From Peromyscus leucopus (Eukaryota; Chordata; Mammalia; Rodentia; Cricetidae), in assembly GCF_004664715.2 (NCBI RefSeq), contig NC_051072.1, positions 28,137,997-28,201,996 of the forward strand: a stretch of 64,000 nucleotides of DNA, given 5' to 3'. Under the pieces are notes generated by a model. The model was not told the origin of the DNA. It made no database searches and was given only the letters and a program-made list of their open reading frames with translations. Within the stretch, counting starts at the first letter, position 1, and every line of letters begins with the position of its first letter. The position numbers and the translations under genes are program-made. Positions 11,991 to 22,870 of this stretch are shown here, piece after piece.

Positions 11991-12439
11991 TTGGCTCTCA
12001 CAACAAGTTCCAAGAATGGAGTCCTGTGTGGAGACTTCTGAGTGCTTGTGAGAAAACTCCAAGAAACAAAGACAAGAGTCTTGTGACCTCAGTTTCTTCA
12101 AAAACATAGAATTGTTCTTAGATTATACTTTTGTGCCACTCCCAGGCATAGTATATAGAAGTGAGTTTACTTCAGATTATTCATTACACCTGGCTATTGT
12201 TATTTGTTTATATACATCTGTGGAAAAAGAAAACACATTTTTGCCATGTACAGTTTGGCTTAAATGTGTGGCTTGCCCTTGTAATTGGACACTTTACTCA
12301 TGTGACTCCTCTGAACCCTCAGAGTATAAATTGTCTGATGCTTGGAATAAAGTTGAAACTTTACATGAAACTTCAGTCTGTCTCATTTGTCAGCTTCATT
12401 CTCCCAGGTCCCACCACCTCTAGACTGGTGACACTTGAC
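11991..12439. other. Possible LTR-like insertion splitting the B4
   Basis: About 450 bp separates the B4 head and tail. The segment has a retroviral-LTR look near its end ('tgcttggaataaagttgaaa', then 'cttcagtctgtctcatttg'), but I could find no TG...CA boundaries or target duplication, and the class is uncertain. Confidence 0.25.
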
Positions 12440-12482
12440 TGCAAAGTTAGGGTCACCCTGGCAACATGCAACCCTGTCTCAA
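12440..12482 (+). mobile_element. B4/B1-type SINE tail
   Basis: 'agggtcaccctggcaacatg' and 'ccctgtctcaaa' match the distal end of a B4 or B1 monomer. It leads straight into a CA/GA simple-repeat tail, as is usual for these SINEs. Confidence 0.45.
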
Positions 12483-12503
12483 ACACACACACACACACTC
12501 ACA

Positions 12504-12560
<57 letters not shown>
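12483..12560 (+). repeat. Compound (CA)n(GA)n microsatellite
   Basis: About 8 CA units, a short spacer, then about 25 uninterrupted AG units. Confidence 0.95.
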
Positions 12561-12563
<3 letters not shown>

Positions 12564-12999
12564 AAATGATTAGTCCTAGATTTGTTAAGTTAACCTGTAT
12601 ATAGCTCATTCTAAAGTTAAACTGGAAAACATATACTATTGTATCTTAAGGGCAGAAAAATGTCATTTATTTTAATTCAAGCACTGGCTCAAATAAGCAC
12701 TTAGTAAATGCTAATGAATGAGGAGGATAGGGCTCCAGATGATTGGGTAAGATGGCTATAGTGGTATACTTAGTAAACATATACCACGATTTCAATCTGT
12801 GTCTATCTGCCTCCAAAACAGCACCTTAGCACCGTGGTGAGTGAAAGAAGACAGCTGTTCTTTGCTTGGATGCCCTGTATGAATCACAGACAATGTACAT
12901 GTCTTCCTGGAGCTCCAGGAAGCCCAGCTGCATGATGTATGTCTTTGTGGAACTGAAGTCCTTGGAATCCATAAAGATGCCTATGTCCTCCTTAACTCT

Positions 13000-13049
13000 C
13001 AAGAAAACAAACAAAAACAAAACAAAACAACAACAAAAAAACAAAGAAA
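13000..13049 (+). repeat. (AAAAC)n-rich tract
   Basis: Imperfect AAAC/AAAAC units. It produces incidental short frames on both strands. The 12561-12999 flank holds nothing recognised. Confidence 0.85.
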
Positions 13050-13137
13050 GATTCCAGAGGCAAATTAAGCTGGGTATTTTGCCCCATTTCCTCAGGTTTC
13101 TGAACAACAAAAAAGTTTACCTAGTCACAGTCTAGAG

Positions 13138-13328
13138 CAGTGGTTCTTAACCTGCGGCTCATGACTCCTTTGGGGTTGGCTAAGACTGTCTGCATATCAT
13201 ATATTTACATTATGATTCATAATAGTTGCAAAATTCCAGTTATGAAGTAGCAAAAGAAATAATTTTATGGTTGGGGGATGATGCCAAAACATAAGCGGTC
13301 AGAGAATTAGGAAGGTTGAGAACCACTA
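13138..13328 (+). mobile_element. URR1-like hAT-Charlie DNA transposon
   Basis: It starts CAGTGGTTCTTAACC and ends GGTTGAGAACCACTA, the inverted termini of URR1. Internal words 'atatttacattatgattcat' and 'aattttatggttggggga' are diagnostic. The 8-mers gtctagag (13130-13137) and ttatagag (13329-13336) match at 6 of 8 positions, consistent with a decayed 8-bp hAT target duplication. It is non-autonomous, with no coding capacity. Confidence 0.85.
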
Positions 13329-13372
13329 TTATAGAGCTACAAGTCAAATGACTATATTGTGCTTTCTGATGT

Positions 13373-13750
13373 TGTAGCTGGAGTTTTCTCCAGTCCTGCT
13401 TGGGCCCTCAGCCACTCAGACCCAAGTAAACACACAGAGACTTATATTACTTATAAACTGTATGGCCATGGCAGGCTTCTTGCTAGCTAGACCTTACATC
13501 TTAAATTAACCCATTTCTATTAATCTATAAGTTGCCATGTGGCTTGTGGCTTGCCGGTACTTTACATCTTACTTCTCATGGTGGCAGCGGCTGGCAGCAT
13601 CTCCTGACTCAGCCTTCCACTCCCCAGAATTCTCTTCTCTGCTTATCCTGCCTATACTATATTTCCTACCTGGCTACTGGCCAGTCAGTGTTTTATTTAT
13701 CAATCAATCAGAGCAACACATTCACAGCATACAGAAAGATATCCCCAGCA
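13373..13750 (-). mobile_element. Solo LTR of a class II-type endogenous retrovirus (subfamily B)
   Basis: A 378-bp element. On the minus strand it begins TGCTGGGGATATC and ends AGCTACA. Flanks tgatgt (13367-13372) and tgatgg (13751-13756) form a 6-bp duplication with one mismatch. Minus-strand words 'gaaatgggttaatttaagat' and 'ctagctagcaagaagcc' recur in the LTR at 61469-61882. It shares the downstream 'taagtctctgtgtg' motif with subfamily A at 499-1003, so A and B look like related lineages. It is a family I recall from cricetid genomes. No internal retroviral sequence is attached. Confidence 0.75.
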
Positions 13751-14085
13751 TGATGGGACCCTTCTATAGTCATGATTTTGTTTCTCATTGAATATCAATA
13801 TTTCTAACAATATCACACTTTCACATTTGGTTCTATGTGAGCCTATATCTGAGGTATGAATTCTAGAGTAAAAGCTCTACATATAAGTTATAAACCTTGG
13901 GTCTGATGCTAAGAAAGCATGTTAATTGATTTTCAAATATTTCTGCAACATTATAATCTATACTCAGCCTCCAAATATTCTACTAAATTTTCTTGTTTTA
14001 ACTTTTAAATTTTTATACTTCAGTTGTGAATACTCAGCATGCTTTGATTATTAGATGTAGTATTTAAAGGGTACATAATTACAAC

Positions 14086-14206
14086 TTTTTTTTTTCAGTT
14101 TTTCGAGACAGGGTTTCTCTGTGTAGCTTTGTGCCTTTTGTGGACTCACTTGTAGCTCTCAATCAGAGATCCGCTGCTCTGTGATGCTGGATTAAAGGGT
14201 GCACAG
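14086..14206 (-). mobile_element. B1 SINE, diverged
   Basis: A T run at 14086-14095 (poly(A) on the minus strand) leads into 'gagacagggtttctctgtgt' and ends near 'ctggattaaagggtgcac'. The middle is degraded. Confidence 0.7.
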
Positions 14207-14217
14207 TCAAATTATCA

Positions 14218-14358
14218 CTTTTTTGAGACAATGTATCATTATGTACTTTTGGTTTTCGTAAAGTTTCTATGTAAACCAACCTGTTTTCAAATGCACAGAG
14301 AAATGCCTTCCTGTTTCCTAAGTGCTGATATTAAAGATGTATACCACCACACCTAGTC
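14218..14358 (-). mobile_element. Second, older B1 SINE
   Basis: 'tttttgagacaatgtatcat', 'aagtgctgatattaaagatg' and 'taccaccacacctag' follow the B1 antisense order. It is more diverged than its neighbour and lies in the same orientation. Confidence 0.6.
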
Positions 14359-14364
14359 TAAGGC

Positions 14365-14572
14365 ATATTTTTTATTAATTAAAAAGCTATTTTATGTGTA
14401 TGAGTGTTTTGCCTGCATGTGTGTATGTTCTCTATGTGTGTGTATAGTGAGATCTCCTGGAACTGGAGTTACAGATGGTTATGAGCCACCACATGGATGC
14501 TGAGAATCCCAGGTTTTCTGGAAGAACAGCAAGTTCTCTCAACTACCTAGCCATTTTCCCGCCTCAATGCAT
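14365..14572 (-). mobile_element. B2/B3-type SINE
   Basis: 'ttttgcctgcatgtgtgtat', 'ggttatgagccaccacatgg', 'agcaagttctctcaactac' and 'ctagccattttcc' are the antisense of a B2/B3 body including its tRNA-related head. It completes a cluster of three minus-strand SINEs. Confidence 0.7.
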
Positions 14573-17470
14573 GTTCATTTAAATAAGCATTTATTAATGT
14601 CTTCCTTTTACCTTTTTGTTCAGGGTAATAATTCTCAGCATACATAGACTATCTACTTCTGACAATGAGAAAATAAATCTGTGTTAATTCCAGCCAGCAC
14701 CACTGGGGGTCCATTATCTAGAACCAGATGGAATCCTGGTAGATAAGGGAGAAAAGGAACAAAGCCAAATACCTGGAAGATAGGTTTCTGTCTGGATTTA
14801 GGTTAGGTGCTGAACACACAGTTCTAAGGAAGGAGAATTATAATAAGAAGATGGTAAAGAATTATTGCAAACAAGCTCGGGGGTGTATGTTCACCTGTGT
14901 CTCAACCAGCACGACTCTATTTACGTGTCTCGACAGGCCGATGGGTCTATGTTCACCTGTGTCTCCAGACCCAGGCATGACCTTGGAAAGCCTGAGGACA
15001 GGCTGCTATAGCACAGAGCAGCTCTGCATTGCTCCCTTATCTGTAGGAAGACTTCCTGTTTCTCTACCGAGAAGCATTTCTTGCCACCATTTCTCTACTT
15101 AACAGGTACAAACTTGCTCCATACTGCTTTAAATTAATTTTGAGCCACTTGTCATGTCTGTGATTCAAAAGAACTTTCCTGTTGCCAGGCAAATGAAGGA
15201 TGATGAAAGTGGCTAGATCCGTCTGAATCCTGAAGCAAGCAATCCTCAGTTGTCTTCAGTTCTAAATTGAAACATGGCTGGACTTAGCCTCTACTTCTAA
15301 AAATGAAATTATGACAATTTTAACTAAGCATCGTGTATGAAAATACTCACAAGGAGATGCCCAGAGCTCAGTGGGAATTCATGGAAGCTTGCTGGTTTCT
15401 TAACATGTCTCCAAGATGCTCGTGAACACATATCTGTTCCTCATCATCTGCAGGTAAAATTTCCTAAATTCCACAAGCATTGAAACACCATCAGTCTAGG
15501 CTGCTGCTGCTGAAGCCATCTAAAATGACACAGGAAGGACACTCACCCCAGGCACAAAATTTAAAGCTGATTCTAAAAACTCAGTAGTAAAAAATCACTG
15601 TTTTGTGGGAAATCCACAAGTCCATGATAAAGAAAATGGAAAAAAAAAAAAACAAAAACCTTAGCTAAATACAGAATCTAATCATCCCTCCTGAGATTCA
15701 TCTCACCCACCCTCCATCCCAGCTGTAATACTAAGAGGTTGGAAGAATGCCTCTTGTCAATTTTAATGCTGTCCTGGTTTTATTGGATGGGTGTTTGCAG
15801 AATAAAACCACATGCGGAAAAGCCTTGGACAAAGCAACAGTCATTGACAAGAAAGTTTGGGAAGCATATTAACTGCCCTGGGGCTTTTCCAGCCCCACAG
15901 GGGATTTTTACTAATGGGTTCTTCAGAAGAAGAATGCTTTTTCTCATCATGATCTCATCTCCAGAGCCATGTTGATGATGCCCACTAGTCTTCTGGGTGT
16001 ATGAGGATAGCCTGGGGAGATTTCTGCACTGATATATCTTCATTTCAAATAAGACATCTCTTCTTCAGCTCCTCTAAAGCTTATATATTCTATAGTGTTG
16101 GGCCTGAATGACAGTGGGCCCCTTGGAACACACTCTCTCCCTAGATCCTACCATGGGTTGTCTTGACCTTTTGTGGTTCTAAGAAACCAAAAACATATTT
16201 GAGTCAGTAGGAAACAGTGAGATGATTTTTCTTTCATTGCATTTTGAAAACCAGCAAAGATCATGGGTTTTTCTCCTTTGAAAGAAATAAGCCAATGACT
16301 TCCTGATAATAGAGATCCTGTTTTCCTTTAGGTGTGGCTAGAGTCACCCAGGCTGAATTTGTAAAGCTCTCATTAGTGCAAATGGCACAAGAGGTAAAAA
16401 TGGAACTCCACATGCAGGCCTGTTTTAAACACATAACCATCTGTGCTCATGAGTCATGCATTATGCTTTTAGGTAATCCTGTCAGCAACAATGCTGGATT
16501 TAGGGAGGTGTCTGACCTCCGGCATTAACTAGAAAAATACGTTATTCTTTCACTTCTGTCCCAGCAGAGTATTGCCTTTTAAAACATGGGGGAAAAAGAA
16601 AGAATGAATGAAAAGAATCACACAAAGCATCAGGTACTGTTACAGAAGCACGTTTTTTCCTAAAGACCCGGAGCACAGGTGGAAACAGCCCTTGTGATCA
16701 CCCACTGTTACTTTAAATTATATAACTTGAACACCACTATTACCAGTGATTTAGGCAAATACAGCCACCAACGATTTAGGCAAAGCCCTAAATCCTCAAA
16801 TCCAAAGAGATTTCTAAGGTTGCTATTCTGTGGAATCTAAATGTTCTATCCTAACCTGAATCTCAGATGAACCGTCATCTGTTGCTTTCTCTGGAATCAT
16901 TCTATGGAAGGTTTTAGTCTAACTCGATCACTGTCATATTTGTGGGGATTTTGAACATTTTATTCACAGAAATAAATAGTTCCAATGGTATTGATTCCTT
17001 ACCTTTTATATGAGTGATACAATGCTTACCCATTTCTCTCATACTCTAGTCTGGTTCTGAATAATTGGACCAATTAGAAATAAGGAGTTGCATCTAATTT
17101 TGGCCGCTCCTTTTTCTCCAGGGGCATAGAGCATTACCATTCCACTGTCCTCCTCAGAGGAAGGCTGGTTCTGTATACAGTATCCTTGCCATGCACTAGT
17201 TTGTTAGAAAAACAAACTGAGATTGTTTGTGAAAGGGTGATTCCAAACCTATCTGAAATTGGAACACTGAACATACGGAGATGTATCTAATCAAACCTCA
17301 GATTTGCAGCACCCTCTCAGACTGATGGATCGAACTTCTGAGAGGAAGGTGCACAAGTCAACGGTGAATTTAAAAATGTACCTTGATATTATCTAATATA
17401 GCTTGGAATTCATTTTATAGCACTACACAATGAGTTTCACAGTGCCTTTTGTTTTAAGAATCATCATTCT
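14573..17470. other. Long stretch of mostly unique sequence
   Basis: No repeat family or gene recognised. It includes an A-rich run at about 15639-15657 and the possible conserved element at 15735-15990 described in the findings. Frames of 60-87 codons are scattered and unsupported. Confidence 0.4.
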
Positions 17471-17500
17471 GTTGCTTCTTGGCCTTTTGGCCAAAGAACT
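17471..17500 (+). pseudogene. Possible U2 snRNA 5'-end fragment
   Basis: 'gcttcttggccttttggcc' resembles the start of U2 snRNA (GCTTCTCGGCCTTTTGGCT) over about 24 positions with few changes, then diverges. The Sm site, branch-point-recognition region and stem-loops III/IV are absent. It could be a truncated retro-pseudogene or coincidence, as the matching segment is short. Confidence 0.35.
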
Positions 17501-17744
17501 ATCATTTTTGTTTGTTTGTTTAACATAAGTACCAGTAGAAACAGTAGGTTGTTGTCCTGAGAAAAACCAGTCACTTTCTCATTGTCTAAGGGAGAGCAAA
17601 TGAGCTATGTGGGAGTGGTTTTTTTTTTTTTTTTTCAGAAAGGTACAATGCTGCCAATAAAGATAGAAAGTCATTTGAAGAAGCAAAAGGACTATCACCT
17701 GAGGAAAACCAAAGAGATGAATGATGCTAAAATATACCTTGTCT

Positions 17745-17835
17745 TAAACAACATGGCATTACACACATATCATCCCAGCACTTGAGAGCTAGAAGCAGGA
17801 GATCCAAGAGGTCAAGATGTTCCTTAGATATACTG
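17745..17835 (+). mobile_element. B1/B4-like SINE fragment
   Basis: 'tcatcccagcacttgaga' and 'gaagcaggagatccaagagg' follow the B1/B4 order, with a degraded head and no clear tail. Confidence 0.4.
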
Positions 17836-18829
17836 CAAGTTTAAGGATGAGTATAACAATTAAACATCTTAAATTACTCTAATGTGTAGCCAGAGTTTAG
17901 AACTTGTGCTTTTAAGTATAGCGTGATGCATCACGAAAGTATCCCCAAGTCTACACAAATAACATACGAAGTGGAGTAAATGACAGGACACAGAAGTGGC
18001 CAAAAGCAATAACTACTAGCGCCTTCAAATATGGCAGTCTATCTATTATGTCTGACAAAATTCCTGTAATAAACGAAAAGCCATGAATTGTGATTTCACC
18101 ATAGAAAATGATAGGGTAGTACAACCTAGAACTAGCATGAAGGAAAGGGCTACTCTTTCCAAGTCCTCCCATCTATGACCTTTGCTATCCAAGGGCACTC
18201 CTCATTGTCAAAGCTTGCCCTTATTTTGTTTCACCAGTTTTTTTTTGTTTGTTTGTTTGTTTTTTTTGCTAAGAGTCTTTTGTTGCTCCAGAAATGCCAC
18301 TGTCTGGACTTGTTTGAAGGTAAGGGTCTCTGAAGCCTTGCTTTATTCTTATTCCAAATCCTAAAGAGAGATTCCAAAATAACCATACACTGGTGTCAGT
18401 GTGTATACATTGTCCACCAACAGCATTAGAAACTGTAAATGTTTCTTCACATAAATTCAACCAGAGGAAAATTCTACAAAATGCATAAGAAAACCCTGCA
18501 GCGGGGAGAGGGAAACTCCCGTAGACTAAACTCTGACATCACACTCCTCAAGGGAACACATTGGTGAGACCATGAGTACAGGTTATTCTGCCATAAGGAC
18601 GGTCCCGGAGGAAGGTTGACTGTCTAAGGCTGAGCATAGAAAAGACCTTGTTTTCATCTGGAGTTTTTGTTGGGTTGGCTGACGGGCTGGTTTCATGCTG
18701 GTTTCTCCTTTCTTCCCCTAAGTGTACAAGCCTTTCCAAAACCTGTAGATGTAACCAATGGTCTTATTAAAATAAGAAACACAGCGCCAATGTAAAAGAG
18801 AAAGCCGAGAGGTCAGAGCTCAGAGATAA
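17836..18829. other. Unassigned sequence with a (GTTT)n tract
   Basis: The (GTTT)n/T-rich tract is at about 18238-18268. No gene or repeat recognised otherwise. Confidence 0.45.
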
Positions 18830-19165
18830 AATCTTACCTCCTGCAGTGCTCCTAACTTCCCCGAGAGAGAGCTACTTCCTGTTTGTCTGTGTTTAAATAG
18901 TGTTTCTGTTCTGCCTTCTCATTGGTTGTAAACCCAACCACATGACTGCCTCATCACTGCCTGTAAGTACCGCCCTCCAGGTCTTAAAGGCGTATGTCTC
19001 CAATACTGGCTGTATCCCTGAACACACAGAAATCTACCTAGCTCTTCTAACCACCACGTTCTTGCTATGGCTCTAATAGCTCTGACCCCAGGGCAACTTT
19101 ATTTATTAACATAAAATTAAAATCGCATTTCAGTACAAATAAAATATCACCATAGAAACCTGCCT
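18830..19165. repeat. Unclassified rodent interspersed repeat
   Basis: 'taaacccaaccacatgactg', 'cttaaaggcgtatgtctcc', 'acacagaaatctacctagct' and 'ggcaactttatttattaaca' form a module I recall as abundant in cricetid genomes. I cannot assign it confidently to a class; it may be LTR-derived or a composite containing SINE pieces. Confidence 0.4.
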
Positions 19166-20565
19166 TAGTTTTTATTCTTTCTGTCCCATCCTCCTTTCTT
19201 CACCATCCTCCATCTTCATCTCTCCTCCCAGCTAAAATAAACAAGAGGACAGAAAACAGTCATCTTAGAACCCAAGTGAGACGAAGTGGTGGGGATGAGA
19301 TTGGCAGAGCTTGAGGCACTCTGTCCACTGACTCGGACTCCAGGCTCTGTTGGGCAAGTTCTTTTATTTTTTTATAACAGTCTCCTCAGGAAGAAAAGTG
19401 CAGAAACTAAGCAAACATTCTGCTTCTGATAGAAGACCTGGCATAATGGGTGTCTGGAATCTCCAGCTCAGTGAATATGCTTATTGCTGATATACAGCTA
19501 CTCATTCAGGTTCAGCAGAGGAAAGTCTTGCACCTGGCTGCAGTTAGCCTGGCAGGGACTGATGTCTTAGTTAATAGGAGACTGTCTGTCCTCCTAGGGA
19601 TCTGCTCCCTCTGTGACCCAGCTCAGAGATCAAGTAGTCCCTGGAGCCAGCTTCTCATTCTGTTCTCACATTCAGCCCTAGGATTCCCACCAATATCAAA
19701 GGGTGTTCCCACAGGGCAATATGAAAAAGGTCAGGCTGGCCCCTCTAATTGAGCAAGCAAGACCACAGGAGGGTGGAAGTTCTGATCCCTTTGAAATGTG
19801 CTTGTAACATGTGTGAGCAGGGAGGCCAGTCCTGGGAACATTCAGTCTTCTGCACCTTGCCTTTGCCTGTTTCATTGTGTACTTTCTGTTCAAAAGGAGA
19901 GATTCATTTCACAGGATTTAAAATCAAAAAGGGCACACAGTTTACTTGCAGTGGAGTACAAAACATATCTGTTGGAATTTCCTGAGTTTCTTTGCCCTTT
20001 AATGAAAGCAGTTTAATCTATTTATTACGTATGACTGTCCTCTCCATTAGACAGAGCCTGATATGAATCAGATCAAAGATGTCATCGACAGCAGGAGCAT
20101 TTTATTTGTCTCATTTTAAAGCTTCACTGCTCATGAATCCCAAACAACTTGGAAATCCAGGCACTTACATGAGGAACAAGAAGATATACGGCTTTGCACC
20201 AATCTCTTATGGTGCCTATATTCTCTCCTTCACATACCAGAGTCAATATTGATTTGTTGTTACATCTAAGCATCATAGGCTGTCTGCCATAGACAAGAAA
20301 CGCAATAGCCAGAAGAAAGATCCAGAGCCCTCAATCCATTGTTCTTCTGCCCATCTCTGGATGTATAAATCAATAGGTCACTCCCCTCCTATCTTTTCTA
20401 TAAAGTAAAAATGACCAAACTAAACTTATATACTTTCCATATAAGATTGTTTTGAAGTTCATAAGAGGTCCTGAGCATAAAAGTGTTACAGAGTCCTCTC
20501 TGCTGTCATTGCTATTCTGAATGTTGAACTATAATCTCATATCAGTTAAGGATATAAAACCTTCT
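19166..20565. other. Unassigned unique sequence
   Basis: Nothing recognised. Overlapping 60-100 codon frames near 19450-20016 lack any recognisable domain. Confidence 0.4.
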
Positions 20566-20708
20566 TTGTGGGATGGCAAGATGCCTTAGTGGATAAAGGA
20601 AGGTGGTCTGATGATATGAGTTTGATTCCCAGAATTCACATGGTAAAGGGGAGTACAACTCTAAAGTATTGTCCTCTGACCTCTACTTGCATATCATGGC
20701 ACATGTGC
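20566..20708 (+). mobile_element. B3-type SINE
   Basis: 'gatggcaagatgccttagtg', 'tctgatgatatgagtttga', 'ttcccagaattcacatgg' and 'ttgtcctctgacctctac' follow a B3A-type element. Its tRNA-derived head carries recognisable A-box and B-box remnants. The tail merges into the CA repeat. Confidence 0.7.
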
Positions 20709-20757
20709 GACCACACACACACATACACACAGACACAGACACACAGACACACACCAG
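20709..20757 (+). repeat. (CA)n microsatellite, interrupted
   Basis: CA units broken by CAGA and CATA variants, at the tail of the B3 element. Confidence 0.9.
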
Positions 20758-21230
20758 GGGGGATAAACATACATGTACCCATGCACACTCAATAATAATA
20801 ATAGTAGTAGTGATGATAACAAGTAGAAGTAAAATGTGAAAAGTAAACCAGCTGGGAAAATTTGAGTTAGTACACAGTGAAAGGGTATACAAAATACTGG
20901 TGGGCTGGCCGAGGCTATCTTCAAGTCAATATGAAAGTCATACATTCAATGGCCTAAAGAAAGGAAAAGCAGCCTCCCCCCCCCACATTATCAAGAGCTA
21001 CAAGAAGACTAGAGTTCAAGAACTCACTTTCTCCCAAGATATTTAAAATAGGAAAATAACAGAACATAGATGATATGAAAGGAGCAATAAAAAAATGGAA
21101 GGAGAGAGAAAAGTCAATATAGAGGAGAAGTAAGGAAGAGGGACAAATAATGCCAGTGTTGTTTCGTCAAGCCTCAGGAAATCATATTGTTTTATATTCA
21201 CCTAAAACTATGCACAATAAATGTATGCAT

Positions 21231-21276
21231 ACACAGAGAGAAAGAGAGAGAGGGAGAGGGAGAGAGAGAGAGAGAG
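21231..21276 (+). repeat. (GA)n microsatellite
   Basis: GAGA with GGGA interruptions. The 20850-21230 stretch before it holds nothing recognised. Confidence 0.9.
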
Positions 21277-21329
21277 CTTAAACAAATTATGCCACTTACC
21301 TCTTGGACTGGCAATGCACCCCACAATAA

Positions 21330-22228
21330 CCATAGACTAACAAAACCACAATACCAATCACATGAATCCCCCTTCTGAGTGGTTGGTCAGGATAGTCCAA
21401 ATGATTCCACCAAACAACATGGGAAATTGCTGTTACCCTTGGACGTTGCTCACAGGTAAAAATTTAGCTCCTATTGCTAAAGACTCTTCACACTTAGGAC
21501 ACAGGACTAGTATTATTCAAGCTAGACCTAAACTGAAAGCCTCCTCCTATGGTTTAACTTCCATATAGCAGAAAGTGCTATGCAAGCTGCCTAGGAAGAG
21601 AAGCAATTAATAGTCCTAACTAGCTGTGACATCAATGAATCAGAACAATGACTGACACAGCAAGATATCTGTAAAGATCCAATAGTGGTAGATATTGATG
21701 TATTGGTGATAACCAACAGCTGTCTAAGTAGACTTAAGGCCCACCCAACAGGAAGGAAACACGGCTAGTGCCAGAAACCTGGGTGCCTACTATGGCTAGG
21801 GAAGTCATAGAACTTAGAAAAGAGCCTACTACCGACATTTTGCTAGACCAGCCTAACTCCTTAACTCCATGCTGAATCTTATGCTTATACTCACCGCCAT
21901 CCCTCATCTGTAGAGAGAAGTTTCTCTCTACAGAAAACAGAAACAAAGAAAGCCACAGCTGGACACAAAAGGTAAATGAATTGTGAGATGCCCAGCCACA
22001 ATGGATACATCCACAGCACAGGTCCTGATTCTATGGCTCAGGGAACATGGTAGAAGAGCAGGGTGGAAAGATTGTAAGAACTAGAATAGCCAGAAGCCTG
22101 CTGTGGGACTGCCTGTTTTAGAAGGGAATGTATAAACATGATCTGAACAACAGCAATATCAATAGACATGTGAATGTAGAAGCGAAAAATCTCACAGGGA
22201 TCCTGCCCCAAGATGAAAATATAATATA

Positions 22229-22279
<51 letters not shown>

Positions 22280-22365
22280 CAATAATAATCAAAGGGCAGA
22301 AGCTATGGATTTGAGAGGGGGAGGTTAAAGGGAAAGAACATGGAGGGGACTAGAAAGGGGGGAGA
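21330..22365 (+). mobile_element. Rodent L1 3' UTR, long fragment
   Basis: The distal part ('cagctggacacaaaag', 'gtggaaagattgtaagaact', 'aaatctcacagggatcctg', 'taacaataataatcaaagg') matches rodent L1 3' UTR words also present at 39735-40435. The proximal half (21330-21900) is assigned by position and is less certain. It is interrupted at about 22366 by an RMER1-like repeat and resumes at about 22793. Confidence 0.6.
22232..22278 (+). repeat. (TG)n microsatellite
   Basis: About 23 uninterrupted TG units inside the L1 3' UTR, in the same relative place as the TG tract at 8006-8073. Confidence 0.97.
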
Positions 22366-22792
22366 GTGTCTTATGGTTTTTATTACTGTAACAAAAACAC
22401 CATGAACAAAAACAATTTGAGCAGAAAAAGGTTTTGTTTTTGTTTTTGTTTTTGTTTTTGTTTTTTTTATCTAGGGCTTCAGCTAATAGTTTATTACTGA
22501 GGGAAGTCAGGTCAAGAACTCAAGCAGGACATGAACTTAGAGGTAGTAACTGAAGCAGAAGCCATGACGGAATGCTGCTTACTGGCTTGCTTCCTTATAC
22601 TACCCAGGACCACCTGCCCAGGGGTGAAAGTGCAGATATTGTTGGGCTCTTCTGCTTCAATAATTGATTAAGAAAATACACAATAGACTTGCCTCCAGGC
22701 CAGTCTTATGAAGGCATTTTCTCAGTTAAGCTTTTGTCTTCCCATTATATGTCCAGATTTGTGTGAAAGCTGACAAAAAAACAACCAGCACA
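22366..22792 (+). mobile_element. RMER1-like repeat inserted in an L1 3' UTR
   Basis: 'tattactgtaacaaaaacac' heads the element, and 'gcagaagccatgacggaatg', 'tgctgcttactggcttgctt', 'cccaggaccacctgcccagg' and 'gacaaaaaaacaaccagcac' follow the order of the subfamily also seen at 46026-46625. A (GTTTTT)n expansion lies at 22429-22468 within it. L1 3'-tip sequence on both sides shows that it landed in a pre-existing L1. Confidence 0.65.
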
Positions 22793-22870
22793 AAAGGGAT
22801 GGAGAAGAATGACGTAGTTATACTCTAAATATGCTGTAAAGTGAAATATAATTAAAAATTATTCATAAAT
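22793..22870 (+). mobile_element. Rodent L1 3' tip, continued
   Basis: 'gatggagaagaatgacgtag' and 'ttatactctaaat' correspond to the last bases of the L1 interrupted at 22366, followed by an A/T-rich tail. Confidence 0.5.

Noticed and set aside
17951..18172. Hydrophobic 73-codon minus-strand frame resembling a membrane protein piece
   Set aside because: The composition is hydrophobic, but no receptor motif is present and the frame does not extend in either direction.
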